Positions 38,246 to 48,379 of a stretch of 51,111 nucleotides of DNA are shown piece by piece (the first letter of the stretch is position 1; each line of letters opens with the position of its first letter). The notes under the pieces were generated by a model. The model did no database searches. It worked only from the letters and a program-made list of their open reading frames with translations, and was not told where the DNA came from. The DNA is from Hymenochaete sp. R1 (lineage: Eukaryota > Basidiomycota > Agaricomycetes > Hymenochaetales > Hymenochaetaceae), in contig JAFREE010000171.1 in the NCBI GenBank assembly GCA_019400425.1, positions 1-51,111 on the forward strand, in the 5' to 3' direction. The position numbers and the translations under genes are program-made.

Positions 38246-39780
38246 CTATGAGAGAAATCGAATGGCTTGCTGACGAAGGGAAGTTGATTGGTTTTTCATA
38301 CGCTCGATCTCATTCTTCTTACGCTCGATCTCACTCCTCAAGTGCTCGACTTCACTATCTAAATGCCCAACTTCACTATCCAAACGTTCGGCTTCGATTA
38401 ACATATTCCGGGCCTTGGCCATCCTGGGAGCTGCACCCAATGTTGTTTGCGGTTCATCATCGAGTTGAGGATGGGAATTGGACGAGGCCGAGGCAGTGGA
38501 TGATACAGGTATCACCGTTGGTCTCTGGGCTGCTGGAGATGAGTCGGCTAGGTGTACCTTCTTCGAAGATGAAGCCTGCAAAGAGTCTTCTATGCCATGT
38601 TTTCCAGGAGAAGGCATCGATAAAGCGGTCGAAGAGGTTGATGGATCCGACGAAAATCCTGAGATTCGAAAAACACTATAGGAGGGGCGGTCGACTGGAA
38701 TCTCCGTGGAAGAAGACCATTGGTTAGCAGGGGCTCCTGAGTCCACAAGGAGAGATGGAGAGGTGGAGCGTTGAGCTACGTTGTGCCAAGTGGTGTTACC
38801 GGGGCCATCGGCAGACGACATTTCGGGTGTATTGCTTGAACGAGCTGTTTGAGGGCGTGGTGGAGCGGGTGATTCTGGCTGTGGTCCTCCATTCAAAGTC
38901 GTAGCAGAAAGCGTTTGTAACCCGATCATAGAAGTCTTGTTCTGCTTCCGTATACGACGCCAGGCGGCAAATCCAGGGAAATAAACACCGTTCTCCCGAT
39001 TCCAAATAGTCCATTCACATTTGTTCTTACTGGCTCTACACAGCATGCAACACATGACTCTGCCTTTCGTCAGCTTCTTCTCTTCATCGGCCTTCTGGTT
39101 TTCGACCAGATCTGGGTCAATACAGTCGAGGTTTCGCTTGTTACAGTTATCACAGCGAGGGTTGGAGGCGCCAACTGACCCCGTTTCTTTGCGAGCCGTT
39201 CCAAAGAGGCCCTGAACCAGAGTATTAGCAATGTAAGTGGGAATATAAAGGTATGTAGACATGCCTGTGGGTTCACAACATGCTTTGAACTGTCTATTGG
39301 AGTAGGAGGGTCCAGTTCAGCAGCAAATTTAGCCACGCCATTCACGCGAAGGCTTTCAGTGGCATTGACCTCTGGTGAGTTCGTATTAGCCGAAGCATCA
39401 CTCTCATTATCGCCTTCGGATTCGTCGGTTGAAGATGAAGACCCTTCTTCCTCGCGAGCAAGCTCCCTGATATGAGCCAAGAATTCTTTGGAAAGTCGGA
39501 TCCAGGCAATATCACCAGGCGTTTCCACATGTTGAAGCAAAGAGACGCGTCGCGCCTTGAAGGAGATTAGAAGTGAAAAGTAAGTCAAGAGCAGACGTAC
39601 AATAAGACCATCAATTTCTGCCTTTTCCTGGGGACTGCAACCCTTCGACTTGAAGAGTTTAAGTGACAGGCAACCGGCATCACCGAGCCATTCATGCTTC
39701 AAAGCCTTACGCCCTTTCTTCTTCTGAGCCGAGGCTGGCTGTGAGTGGGAGTCAGACTGAGAAGGTTGAGGGGCGCTCAT
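38246..39780 (-). CDS. putative Cys-cluster DNA-binding protein with C-terminal coiled coil
   Basis: Spliced model complement(join(38246..39211,39265..39555,39601..39780)), 478 aa. The N-terminus is basic (KKKGRKALKHEW); an acidic Ser-rich stretch follows (SSSSTDESEGDNESDAS). From residue 177 two half-clusters appear: C-D-N-C-x6-C and C-C-M-L-C-x6-C, separated by about 24 residues, like a Zn2Cys6 cluster with an unusually long linker. The C-terminus (about 430-470) is a heptad coiled coil (LDSEVGHLDSEVEHLRSEIE...) that could mediate dimerisation. A role as transcription regulator is inferred. Intron 1 (39556-39600) is 45 nt and free of stops, so retention would also leave a full-length protein. 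Intron 2 uses either a GC donor (CAG|GCATGT) or an upstream GT (KH|GTTGTG); both keep frame. The ATG at 39780 is favoured over an in-frame ATG at 39915. Confidence 0.7.
38300..38395 (-). repeat. imperfect tandem repeats coding heptads
   Basis: On the plus strand CGCTCGATCTCAYTCYTC and related 15-24 base strings recur four to five times; on the coding strand they give the repeated LDSEVxHL / LRSEIERKKNEIERMKN heptads. Local duplication has lengthened the coiled coil. Confidence 0.65.
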
Positions 39781-40014
39781 GAAGGTCGGAGTGAGAAACT
39801 GGCGTAGAAGACATGGTGAGAAAATGGGCGCCGGGCGGGATACGCGACGCGACGCGGCTCCAGCTCGGGTTACTCTTTCGCTCGCTCTTGCTTGTGAAAT
39901 GCCCATGTCAGACACTGGTCTTTTTTCTCTTCCTTACAAACGAGTTACATTTCTACTACTATATTCAAAAACGACGATACATAAGCATAAGTACCAGCCG
40001 AACTAATCTATACT

Positions 40015-40589
40015 TCAATTACGACGTGGCGGAAGACCGGATGCGCAATTTCCACCGCAAAACTCTGCGAAATCGGTGCGTCCTCCTTCATCAAAACCCT
40101 GTTCGGCACGGGCCTCAATCTTCCCTGGATACATGATACACGGATTGAGTCTACTGATAATCGAACGCAATGAAGGAAAGAAGCAAACTGACCATCTTCA
40201 TCGCCTTCTTCGCTGGATTTCGACCCTCCGAATTTGTTGATTTCGTCACCGATAGTGATATTCGAGTCAGACTGATCCAATGGTGTCAGACCTCGGAACC
40301 CAGCTATCTCTAACGACAAACTTACATCACTACTTATACTCCGAGGACCAGTCGTTGGTGTCTCTACTATTATCGACGACGGGTTGCCGGTAGACTTTCT
40401 TTCTATGTCGCCGAAATGGCCCGGCGTCGAAATTTGCGATGGCACTCGCTACACTCAAGCAATAGGTAAGTTTTGATAAGAATGAAGGATACAGCTACTT
40501 CTGACACGTACGTCGTTGACAACATCGAGCGGTAGTGCAAATGCGAAGGGGAGAACGAGTAGGATACGGTATAGGGTGGAGGGACGCAT
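40015..40589 (-). CDS. small secreted protein SSP1 (two-cysteine family)
   Basis: Spliced model complement(join(40015..40124,40193..40271,40326..40448,40512..40589)), 129 aa. Signal peptide MRPSTLYRILLVLPFAFALP, then a polar Ser/Thr/Gly/Asp-rich mature chain and a C-terminus FCGGNCASGLPPRRN that holds the only two cysteines (C-x3-C). The intron at 40272-40325 (54 nt, ends TCAG) could be retained without breaking the frame. Exon 1 ends directly after the signal peptide with VVND, as in the two paralogues. Function unknown; a secreted effector-like or cell-surface signalling peptide is possible. A TATAAAG box lies 128 bases upstream. Confidence 0.7.
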
Positions 40590-41233
40590 GACTGATGCAG
40601 TTCGAATTTATGAAGGAGGCCTGATGAGGAGAAACTAGAGATTGCGCGTATGAAAAAATGTTCGAGTTGAGTGACCGCAAGTTATTCTGAGATCTGACCA
40701 CTAAATCAAAGTCCCGCTTTATACGTTCACCCAGGCTTAGATTTTCCTAGTTCTGCAACGGCGGCGAACCGAGCTGACATCAAATCATAATCATGATGCA
40801 GCGCTTTTGGTTCATAGTTTCGGCGGCAACATGAATGGCGCAGAAGAACAGAAGACTGGTCTTCATTGTTCGACTATGGTGATGTTCAGCATCAAACGAG
40901 GTGAGTTCATCTGTGCAAGAATCGATGCGAAGCTGGCCGGGCGGCATCTGGGTCGATGGATGGTCACCATCAAGTCATTCTAAACATTTGTTTTGGATTG
41001 ACGCTCGACTCATAAGGCGCAAGCATCAACTTCATCAAGTTCTTGATGGTCAAGGCTCCTTCGGTTGCGAGGAACAGGAACATATAGAAGGCCTTCGAGG
41101 GAGGTGGGTGACGCTCAATCCAATCATAAATCGCCACATGGGCGAACATTAAGGCATAGTACGACAAAGGTTACACACGACGACACGAGGCCTTTTAACC
41201 ATAGCCTCTTTACATGATATGATATCTTTGGAA
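40590..41233. other. spacer between SSP1 and SSP2
   Basis: Holds the SSP1 promoter and SSP2 3' flank. A 65-codon minus frame at 40970-41167 is hydrophobic but has no signal peptide or family match and is not called. Confidence 0.4.
40717..40724 (-). promoter_or_regulatory. TATA box of SSP1
   Basis: Minus strand reads CGTATAAAGCGG about 128 bases before the ATG, the same distance range as in SSP2 and SSP3. Confidence 0.55.
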
Positions 41234-41643
41234 CTATGGGAAATCAAGCGAACAATCGCTTTCACAAAATGCGTCGGGACCGTAGCGACCCCCACCATTG
41301 TAACTTTCTGGGTGCGCGGAGCTGCGTGACTGGTTCCCCTCATCGAATCAATGGAAACCCGCAGAAAATTAGCATTAAAAGGGCTCACTTCAATGTCCGT
41401 AAGCTTCAGCTCCTCGGTCCGCGTTTTTATGGAAGAGGAAGGTATGCTTGCAAGCTTTTTACTTGTCATCGAATTAAATGGCAAGGAATGCTGAGTAGGT
41501 AAGGAACAGTCCGTCAGAAATATGACGTTGGTATGCACTCGACGACTCAAATCCATAGGCAAGAGATGACTCACATCAGCCACAGGTAGCGCGAATGCAA
41601 AAGGAATGATGACGAAGAATTGGTATAAGACGAAAAGGCGCAT
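41234..41643 (-). CDS. small secreted protein SSP2 (two-cysteine family)
   Basis: Spliced model complement(join(41234..41338,41389..41490,41575..41643)), 91 aa. Signal peptide MRLFVLYQFFVIIPFAFALP followed by VAD at the first splice. The mature part has a Lys/Ser-rich middle (MTSKKLASIPSSS), a Gly/Tyr stretch (ESYNGGGRYGP) and the end DAFCESDCSLDFP with the only two cysteines (C-x3-C). The single open frame at 41149-41643 reads through both introns and gives a false C-terminus; splicing 41339-41388 restores the family ending. Intron positions match SSP3. Function unknown. Confidence 0.75.
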
Positions 41644-42446
41644 GACTGCAGATCCGCAGGTAAATGAAGCGAAAGAGTGGTGTGTAACTTAAGAAGGCTA
41701 CGATCCAGTCATGAGTTATTGGTGGAGAGTCCGATACTATGCTCATGCCTTTTTATACAGGGAAGAAAGCACAGTTTGACTGCATGACTACGCAGCACTT
41801 TGCATACCGGGCCACAGCTGGGGGGAAACAATCATCATAATCGCCGCTGTTATCCGGTGCATCGATCTTGGGTGTCAACGACCAACATCAGTATCAATCA
41901 TGGCGTGTTCTTCTCGTCGCAGAGTCGATAATCCAGACTGACCTGGAACTTTTGGAGGAACAGTAAATCACTCGGTGAGATGACGGTTGTGACTAGAGTG
42001 TGTAGTAAGCAATTCCCCTTGTTGCTTTTTGCCCACCGGGCAAGGCAAAGTCGAGTTTCGCATTGACTAACAAGATAGCAGAGGCAGCCTGAGCTTCATG
42101 AGGATATTGGCAACGAGTCGGAGGGATACATGCCTTCGTTCTTTGTCTGGCATTCGGGTCTTTAACGCATCAGCTCCTTCGAGATCAATCGTCTCAATCA
42201 TATCACTGGCAAACTATTTGGAAGAAAAAGAAAGATATAAACAAAACAGCTTCGAATTTTCAACGCTATACAGACGCAACGGTGCGCCGCGGCCATGTTT
42301 CGTCCACGTTGCTCTCACGATCCACCACCAATGACTGAGATACCAAAACTCAACGTGCATAGAGAGACTAAACTGGATATATAGACAATAATCTGGCAGA
42401 ACCCTCAGGCTACACTAGACTGTACAGTTTATCTGCATGCATGACC
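41644..42446. other. spacer between SSP2 and SSP3
   Basis: Contains the SSP2 promoter and SSP3 3' flank. A 78-codon plus frame at 42098-42334 shows no family resemblance. No further gene copy found. Confidence 0.4.
41750..41760 (-). promoter_or_regulatory. TATA box of SSP2
   Basis: Minus strand CTGTATAAAAA, about 107 bases upstream of the ATG; nearly identical to the boxes of SSP3 and of the relic copy. Confidence 0.65.
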
Positions 42447-42957
42447 TCATTTGATGTCAGATGCACAATCACCGCTTTCGCAGATTCCCCAAGTACTAGT
42501 ACGCGAATTCTCAGTTGGTAACCTCATGACCGGGCGGAATTGGCCTTCTACCCCTTCGACAGTAGTGGTATCCATCCCTTCACTCGAGGAGGTGTGCGCG
42601 TCCTGGTCCTCCCGTGGCAAGTTCTTTTTTTTTTTTTTGGGGGGGGGGGATAAAGAGCGACATTTAGGATGTTGAAGGTGGAAGAAATGAGGAAGCGCTT
42701 ACATCGACGTTCCTTATCTCTAGGCTCGGGCCCAGGAGTGGTAGGCCCTCCCGCTCTTTTCCAATCAGTGCACCTGCTTGCAAAACATTCTAATTTGACA
42801 AAACGGTAAACAGAGTGCTTTGTCAGAAATGAATGGAAAACCCGTGGGGGTTTTTTTTAGCCTTCGCATAATGTTTGGTACTCACGGTATCGACAGGTAG
42901 CGCCAATGTGAAGGGGAGCACGAGGAGGAGGAGTTGGTATATGGAGAAGAGACGCAT
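42447..42957 (-). CDS. small secreted protein SSP3 (two-cysteine family)
   Basis: Spliced model complement(join(42447..42623,42703..42789,42886..42957)), 111 aa. Signal peptide MRLFSIYQLLLLVLPFTLALP, VDT at the splice, then a Leu/Gly-rich exon 2 (GLPLLGPSLEIRNVD) and a Thr/Ser/Glu-rich exon 3 that ends WGICESGDCASDIK with the only two cysteines (C-x4-C). The second intron has a run of 11 C and 14 A just before the acceptor, so the exact acceptor is uncertain (an alternative AG lies 15 bases inside). Promoter TATA about 117 bases upstream. Function unknown. Confidence 0.7.
42625..42649 (+). repeat. T14-G11 homopolymer junction in SSP3 intron 2
   Basis: Fourteen T followed by eleven G on the plus strand. 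On the coding strand this places poly(C)-poly(A) directly before the splice acceptor, an unusual acceptor context. Confidence 0.8.
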
Positions 42958-43073
42958 TATCGAGATAATCCTGAAAGAGTGTTGAAGCGAAGGAGAGCGC
43001 TCAGCGCTGTCTTGGGGGAGTCGTGGGTGTGTTTTTAGATGGAGATAGAGGCTTCAATGCTGAGCTTTCGGCC

Positions 43074-43084
43074 CTTTTATACAG
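43074..43084 (-). promoter_or_regulatory. TATA box of SSP3
   Basis: Minus strand CTGTATAAAAG, about 117 bases upstream of the SSP3 ATG, matching SSP2 and the relic. Confidence 0.65.
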
Positions 43085-43768
43085 CAGAGAAGGAGAAAGA
43101 AGACAACAAGGCCTTATTGAGGACTATATTATCACTAAGCATGTTGGGGAAGAGTGTGCTGAAAGACGTATCGCCGGTATCGGTATCATCATGATGCTTG
43201 GGGCCATTATCAGCATGTTGTCGATGGTACGCCAGTCTCCTTGGTAAAAACTTGGATGAACGTCAGCTGTCATGAGTGCACGCTTCTTTGTAGATTTGTT
43301 CGTTGTATGTGCAAGCCCGCCTCGTAGGCTGCAGGTGCGTATAGGAGACGGTCTCCACTGCCAGTACTAGTGGAGGTAGAGAAACCAAAAATGACCTCGA
43401 TCGAAATCAAAAGAAGATGGAAAGATCGTCAAATCATGAATCACGAGTCACTTTGGTGATGGGTGTCTGACTGTCAGTGAGATGATACATGGTATTGAGG
43501 TGCTAGTGGCATCATGATTAATATCATCTGTTTCTTCTTCTTCGTCTTTCTTACTAAGGAGACCGAAGACGTACCATTGACAGCATGGGTACGCTGATAC
43601 TGGTACTGGTAATGGCCCCGGGCCCAAGCCCCATCATCATCATGTCAATATCGAAATCAATACCTTCACGGTTTTCCAGCCCCCCTTCCCGACATAGGCC
43701 TACCGAGTTGACATCAATGACGCAGTCCTCGACCACGCCAAGTTCTTATTTCCTGTTCGCTGCCTTTG

Positions 43769-44056
43769 CTGTATAAAAAGCTCGAGGGTCGGAATCTTGG
43801 TATGGAAATCCGAAATCTCCACTGCACTGGCACCTCCATCTGAAAACACACTCGCGGCTCGCTCAGGAAACGGCCTGAGCATGAGCCTGAGCGCTCTCCT
43901 TCACTTCATCTCGAACACCCTTCTAGGATTATCTTCAAGTCAGCCGAGTCTCTCGAATCTCGACTCTCTCCATGTACCAATTCATCCTCGCACTTCCCCC
44001 CTCCCCCCCTTCCTTCTCGTTCGACATTGGCACTACCTGTCGTCACCAGGCGCAGG
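43769..44056 (+). pseudogene. inverted, broken SSP copy with promoter
   Basis: Plus-strand CTGTATAAAAAG at 43769, then a leader that aligns with that of SSP3 (shared strings CTCCATCT, AAAACACAC, TGAGCGCTCTCCTTC, AGGATTATCT) and a degenerate signal-peptide exon at about 43957-44052: CGACTCTCTCCATGTACCAA against CGTCTCTTCTCCATATACCA, ending ACATTGGCACTACCTGTCG against ACATTGGCGCTACCTGTCG. The family start codon is lost and a CT-rich insertion breaks the signal peptide. No downstream exons or C-terminal cysteine motif were found. It faces SSP3 head-to-head about 0.7 kb away. Confidence 0.65.
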
Positions 44057-44401
44057 GGACTACGACTACTTGTACTGGTAAGACATGCGTGTGGATGAGA
44101 CGGGGAGACGGGGAGACGAAGGGACAATCTTGTTGCAGCTTTGGGGTTTGCAGTTTGTGGTCTGCTGGATATACTCGGCTCGGGCTTGGACTCGGTCTCG
44201 CTATTGGGAGGCTAGCGTGCGGTGGGTTCGGTTTCAAGTTAGCGGGGAGAATGTGGGAAGGATACAGAGGCAGAGGGCAGAAGCGGAGCGCGGAGAGCAG
44301 ATGGTGGAGGCGGGGGGCGGAGGCGGAGAGAAGTTGGACATGAAGACGAAAGAGACTGCCAGTGGCGACTCGTTCAGAGCTCAAAGCTCAAAGCTGTCGC
44401 T

Positions 44402-44442
44402 CCGTCGCCAGTGCCAGTACTAGTACTAGTACCAGTGCCAGT
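44402..44442. repeat. palindromic ACTAGT cluster with CCAGTGCCAGT flanks
   Basis: Core GTACTAGTACTAGTAC is a perfect palindrome, flanked on both sides by a direct repeat CAGTGCCAG. No associated gene. Confidence 0.6.
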
Positions 44443-46013
44443 TCAAAAAAGTGCGTACTGGATTGGTCGGTCCCACGATTCCGCTTACTTACTGACCTCG
44501 CCCTCCTAGTATCCTCAAGTTTCCCCCGTGTTCGAATTTGAGGCATTATCGACTTGAATGGCTTGGAATAGCGACGAAAAAAAAACGAGAAAGGGGAAAG
44601 CACAGAACACGGGGTTCTTAGGTCCGTTTGTGAGTTTGGGCGTTCTAGCGTCCTAGTGACCTAGGAATGGGCGGGGAAGCCTGAGGGAGGTTGGTTGGTT
44701 GGGTGGGTGAGGTGATGATGGTTGTTGATGTTGTCATTATATCGCCCGCTCGGAAGCTTGAGGTCTGGCTTGGTTCTGTCTGGTTGTTGATGCCGACGTC
44801 GATGGGAGTTAGGGTGAGGTGCGCGGCGTGGCGAGGTGAGGTGAGATGAGAGCTGGGTGCAGTCTTAGCACTAGCATTAGTAGTAAGTAAGTATTAACTA
44901 CGTGGGATATGTAGCCCGGCGTGGCTCAGTTGTGATTCGTGCGTCGTGCGTCGTATGGAGGGTCGTGGGCGCTTGCAATTATTATTGGGCTGAGGCTGTG
45001 AGTGGGCCCGGGACAAGAATAAGTCGCCAAAGCGAATGGGCGGGTGAGGCGAGTACAGGATTCTGCCAGAGAGATGTTAATTTTGACAAGAGACGGCAAA
45101 AAATATCCGTGAGAGTGGTCACCATGGGTGGGTGTGAGTAGAGCCGGGAAGAGCCGACGACGAATGGGATATGTCGAGAAGACGAACGTGTTCTGGTACT
45201 CGAGCGTCGAGTTCAGCTCAGTCCTAGAAACAGTGAGAAATACAACTAGTACTAGTGCGAGATATGTGTAAATACTAGACATTTCTAAGGTGATCTGAAT
45301 ACCGAGTAAGTTTAACGAGTGCATGGTGGCTAGAGAGAGAAAGAACGGAAGATGATGGGGATTGCTATGGGTGGACTTCCGGCTGCCGACATTCCTTCAT
45401 GAAGTGCAGCCGGAGAGATGAATCCGCAGCCGCTTCGGTCCTTCCTCGTCGTCGTCGTCGTTTGTCTTGCCGTTTACTTTCTTTTCAAAGACATTTTATT
45501 TGCGAGTTATAATGGACATTTTCTGACTTGACGTGTACTGAGACATACAGAATATCCAGGTAAAACATAAGTAACATACGTTCAGCGCACAGTGTCCATT
45601 GTTCATTGTGGCTCCTAATGGGATCGTTGACGACGGCCTCCTCTCCTCACTCGTTGCCCTGTTGCTGTTGCTATCCTCCCCTCTGCTGCCGTCGTCGTCG
45701 TCATCTTCATCGCTCTGGATCTTTAATCAAAGCCACTTCACTCTCGGCAAAAAAAGAAGAAGGAAGAATGAATACAAATAGTCGACGCCTCCCGTTCTCC
45801 TCTTCGAACCCACCTTGTCTTCATACCCCCACCTCCTCCCTTCCTCTCTCTCTTCTGTCTTTCTTCGAGGCCAGGTGCCTCCCTCTTTTCACTTCGGGCT
45901 TTCCTCCTTTTCCATTCCAACGCACGGCCGTCCAACTTTCATCCCTTCCTTCCTTTTTTACATAACATTTTTCTTTGGAAAACAATTACAACAATTACAA
46001 CGACTACGCCATC

Positions 46014-48379
46014 ATGCAGCTCGGCCTGTCCTTCTCAACTCTCCTCACCACCCTCGTCGTCTCCCTCTCCCTCGCGAACGACATCTCAGTCTCCGCCATC
46101 CCGTACAAACGCGGCCCCGAACCTGGCTCGATCACGTTGCCTTTGAAGAGGATCACCGCTAAGAGGGACGATGTCCATCCTCAAGTCGTGAGTTGCTTTT
46201 TTTGATTGTTTTTTTTTGGCGGGGGGGGGAGAAAGGCGGGCGTGGATGTGGGATGTGTTTATTGATGGAGGGAGGAAGAAGCTGGAAGTGTGTTTGTCTC
46301 GTTGCGTTGCGTTGCGTTGCTGTGTGTCTCGCGCGTCGTCGCGTCGCGTACAGGCCCTCCAAAGCGTGTTGCTGTTGCCTACAATCACTCCCACTTCACA
46401 CCCTCCTCAACGGCCCCATCAATTCCCATCTAACATCTACCAATCCACAATTCCCAAACGAAACCCCACTAACGATGTCCGTTCTTTATCCTAAAAAAAA
46501 CAGTACCTCCAACAACACATCAACAGAGGCCACAAGCGCCTCGCAGCGATGAAGAAACGCACCCCGCCGTCGGACCACGAGCTCCGCTCCGCCATCCACA
46601 AACGCAAACGCATGTACATCCCCGCTTCCGGACCCGGTTCCTCCTTTTCCTCGTCGTCCTCGGGGGCCAACGCTAACGCTCGAGCAGTCGCGTCGGATTG
46701 GAAACGCTATAACCGCGTGGGCGTGACGGGGCTTACGGCCGTCCCCGCCTCTTCAAATGCGGATTCGGATGGGAACGAGCTCGCGGCGTCGGCGTCGGCA
46801 GCGTCGGGGGGCCCGACGTTGGCGGATATCATAGATGCGATCACGAGTAGCGAGACTGATAATGGGAAGAACACCGTCCAGGGCGGGGCGAGTGAGTTGT
46901 TTTGTTGTCGTGTTATGCGTTGGGTATTGGGTATTGGGTTGCTTACGGGGGTTTTTTTTTGGAAGCTGCTCAAGGGACGGGAGCTGGAGCTGGGAACGGG
47001 AAAGGCAGTGGTAATGGAAATGGAAAGGGTGCCAACGCGGGTAACGGAGCGGGAGCGGGTAATGGTAGCGGCAATGGTAATGCAACTGCGAGCGCGACCG
47101 CGGCCGCGGGAGGTGCGGCGGGTGGGAGTGCGAACTCGACTGCCACCGCGTCGGCTGCTGCTGGGAGCGGGACAGGGTGAGTACACTCTTTCTTTCTGTG
47201 TTTGGGAAAAACTCAAGGCTGATTGACATTGCAGTATCGCGCAAGCAGATATCGACGCTGCGCTTAGTGGCGGCGTGACCGCCGCCGACACGCCCACCAC
47301 CGCTGACAGTCTCGGTCTCGACATCGAGTACGTTTCCATCCCCCTCTCCACCTAATCTCTCATAACTAACCCCTCCGCCATCGTGCCTCCTCAGAGCCAA
47401 CGACGTCGGGTACATCGGCAACCTCCAAATCGGCTCCCAAAACACCACCTTCCGGATCCTCATGGACTCCGGCTCGGCCGACTTCTGGGTCGGCGGCGAC
47501 CAATGCCAATCCAGCGCCGGCGGCGGCTGCGGGAACCACACGTTCCTCGGCGCCCAAAACTCCGACACGTTCAAGGACACGCAGAAGGCGTTCCAGGTGA
47601 CGTACGGCTCCGGCGCCGTCGCGGGGGACATCGTGACGGACGACGTGAACATGGCGGGCCTGAGCCTCCCTGCGCACACGTTCGGCGTCGCGCAGCAGGA
47701 GACGCCGCAGTTCTCGGACGACTCTGTCCAATTCGACGGACTGATGGGGCTCGCGCAGGGGTCGCTCTCCAACCAGGGCGTGCCCACGCCCGTCGAGTCC
47801 CTCGCGAAAGCGGGTGCGATCCCGGGGCAGATCACGAGTTTCAAGCTGGGCCGCGTGGCGGACGGGACGAACGACGGGGAGGTGACGTTTGGGTCGCTCG
47901 ACACGAGCAAGTTCGACCCCGCGAGTCTCGTGGCGTTCGATAACGTCAGTCCGGACGGGTTCTGGGAGGGCGCGATGGATAGCGTCGCGGTGGACGGACA
48001 GGACCTCGGGTTGGCGGGACGCACGGCGATCCTCGATACGGGGACGACGCTCATTATCGCCCCGCAGGCGGACGCGGACGCGGTGCACGCCGCTATCCCC
48101 GGCGCGAAGGCGGACGGACAGGGCGGGTACACGATCCCGTGTACGACGTCTTCGGCGGTCGCGCTGTCGTTTGGGGGGAGCAGCTTCGCGATTGACCCGA
48201 GGGATTTGACGTTCTTGCCTGTGGACCAGAACGACCCGACGGGGGACTGCGTGAGCGGGATTAGCGCCGGCCAGGTCGGCGGCGCGCAGGAGTGGCTTGT
48301 TGGGGACGTGTTTTTGAAGAATGCGTATTTCTCGACGGACGAGGATAAGAACCAGATCTCGTTGGCTAAGTTGGTGTGA
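46014..48379 (+). CDS. secreted pepsin-type aspartic protease with Gly/Asn/Ala-rich linker
   Basis: Spliced model join(46014..46187,46504..46891,46966..47176,47235..47327,47395..48379), 616 aa. Signal peptide MQLGLSFSTLLTTLVVSLSLA; basic prosegment with dibasic sites (KR, KKR, HKRKR) suited to proprotein processing. Exon 3 is almost pure Gly/Asn/Ala/Ser/Thr (GAGNGKGSGNGNGKG-like), so the catalytic domain starts only near residue 290. Active-site Asp313 in MDSGSADFWV and Asp503 in LDTGTTLI, 190 residues apart as in family A1; flap tyrosine in VTYGSGA; conserved FDGLMGLA; disulfide cysteines CGNHTF/QC and IPC...GDC. Likely digests extracellular protein at acid pH. The mature domain is about 325 aa, normal; the prosegment of about 290 residues is far longer than the usual 60-80. 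The catalytic exon is clearly more GC-rich than its neighbours. No C-terminal membrane anchor. Confidence 0.9.
46966..47176 (+). repeat. Gly-Asn / Gly-Ala coding microsatellite exon
   Basis: An exon consisting of degenerate GGNAAY/GGNGCN codons, flanked by two introns that themselves hold G-runs and T-runs. It codes a flexible spacer between prosegment and protease. Confidence 0.7.

Larger units (their letters stand above)
42958..46013. other. 3 kb spacer (holds SSP3 promoter, SSP relic, repeats)
   Basis: Apart from the relic listed separately, no gene is recognised. Several short ACTAGTAC-type strings occur (43357, 44415, 45245). From about 45790 to 45960 the plus strand is very CT-rich, typical of the leader of a strongly expressed fungal gene, and leads into the protease start. 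Confidence 0.45.

Noticed and set aside
40272..40325. Reading SSP1 exon 2 through as one 256-nt exon
   Set aside because: The frame stays open, but the paralogues are spliced at the corresponding position and this stretch has donor GTAAGT, a CTGAC branch-like string and a TCAG acceptor; the retained form remains possible as an isoform.
40970..41167. 65-codon hydrophobic minus frame between SSP1 and SSP2
   Set aside because: Lacks the signal peptide, intron pattern and cysteine ending of the neighbouring family; overlaps only flanking DNA.
46753..48132. 459-codon minus-strand open frame opposite the aspartic protease
   Set aside because: It mirrors the GC-rich catalytic exon and its linker, crosses the introns of the plus gene, and its translation is low-complexity without any domain. 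It is a shadow frame.
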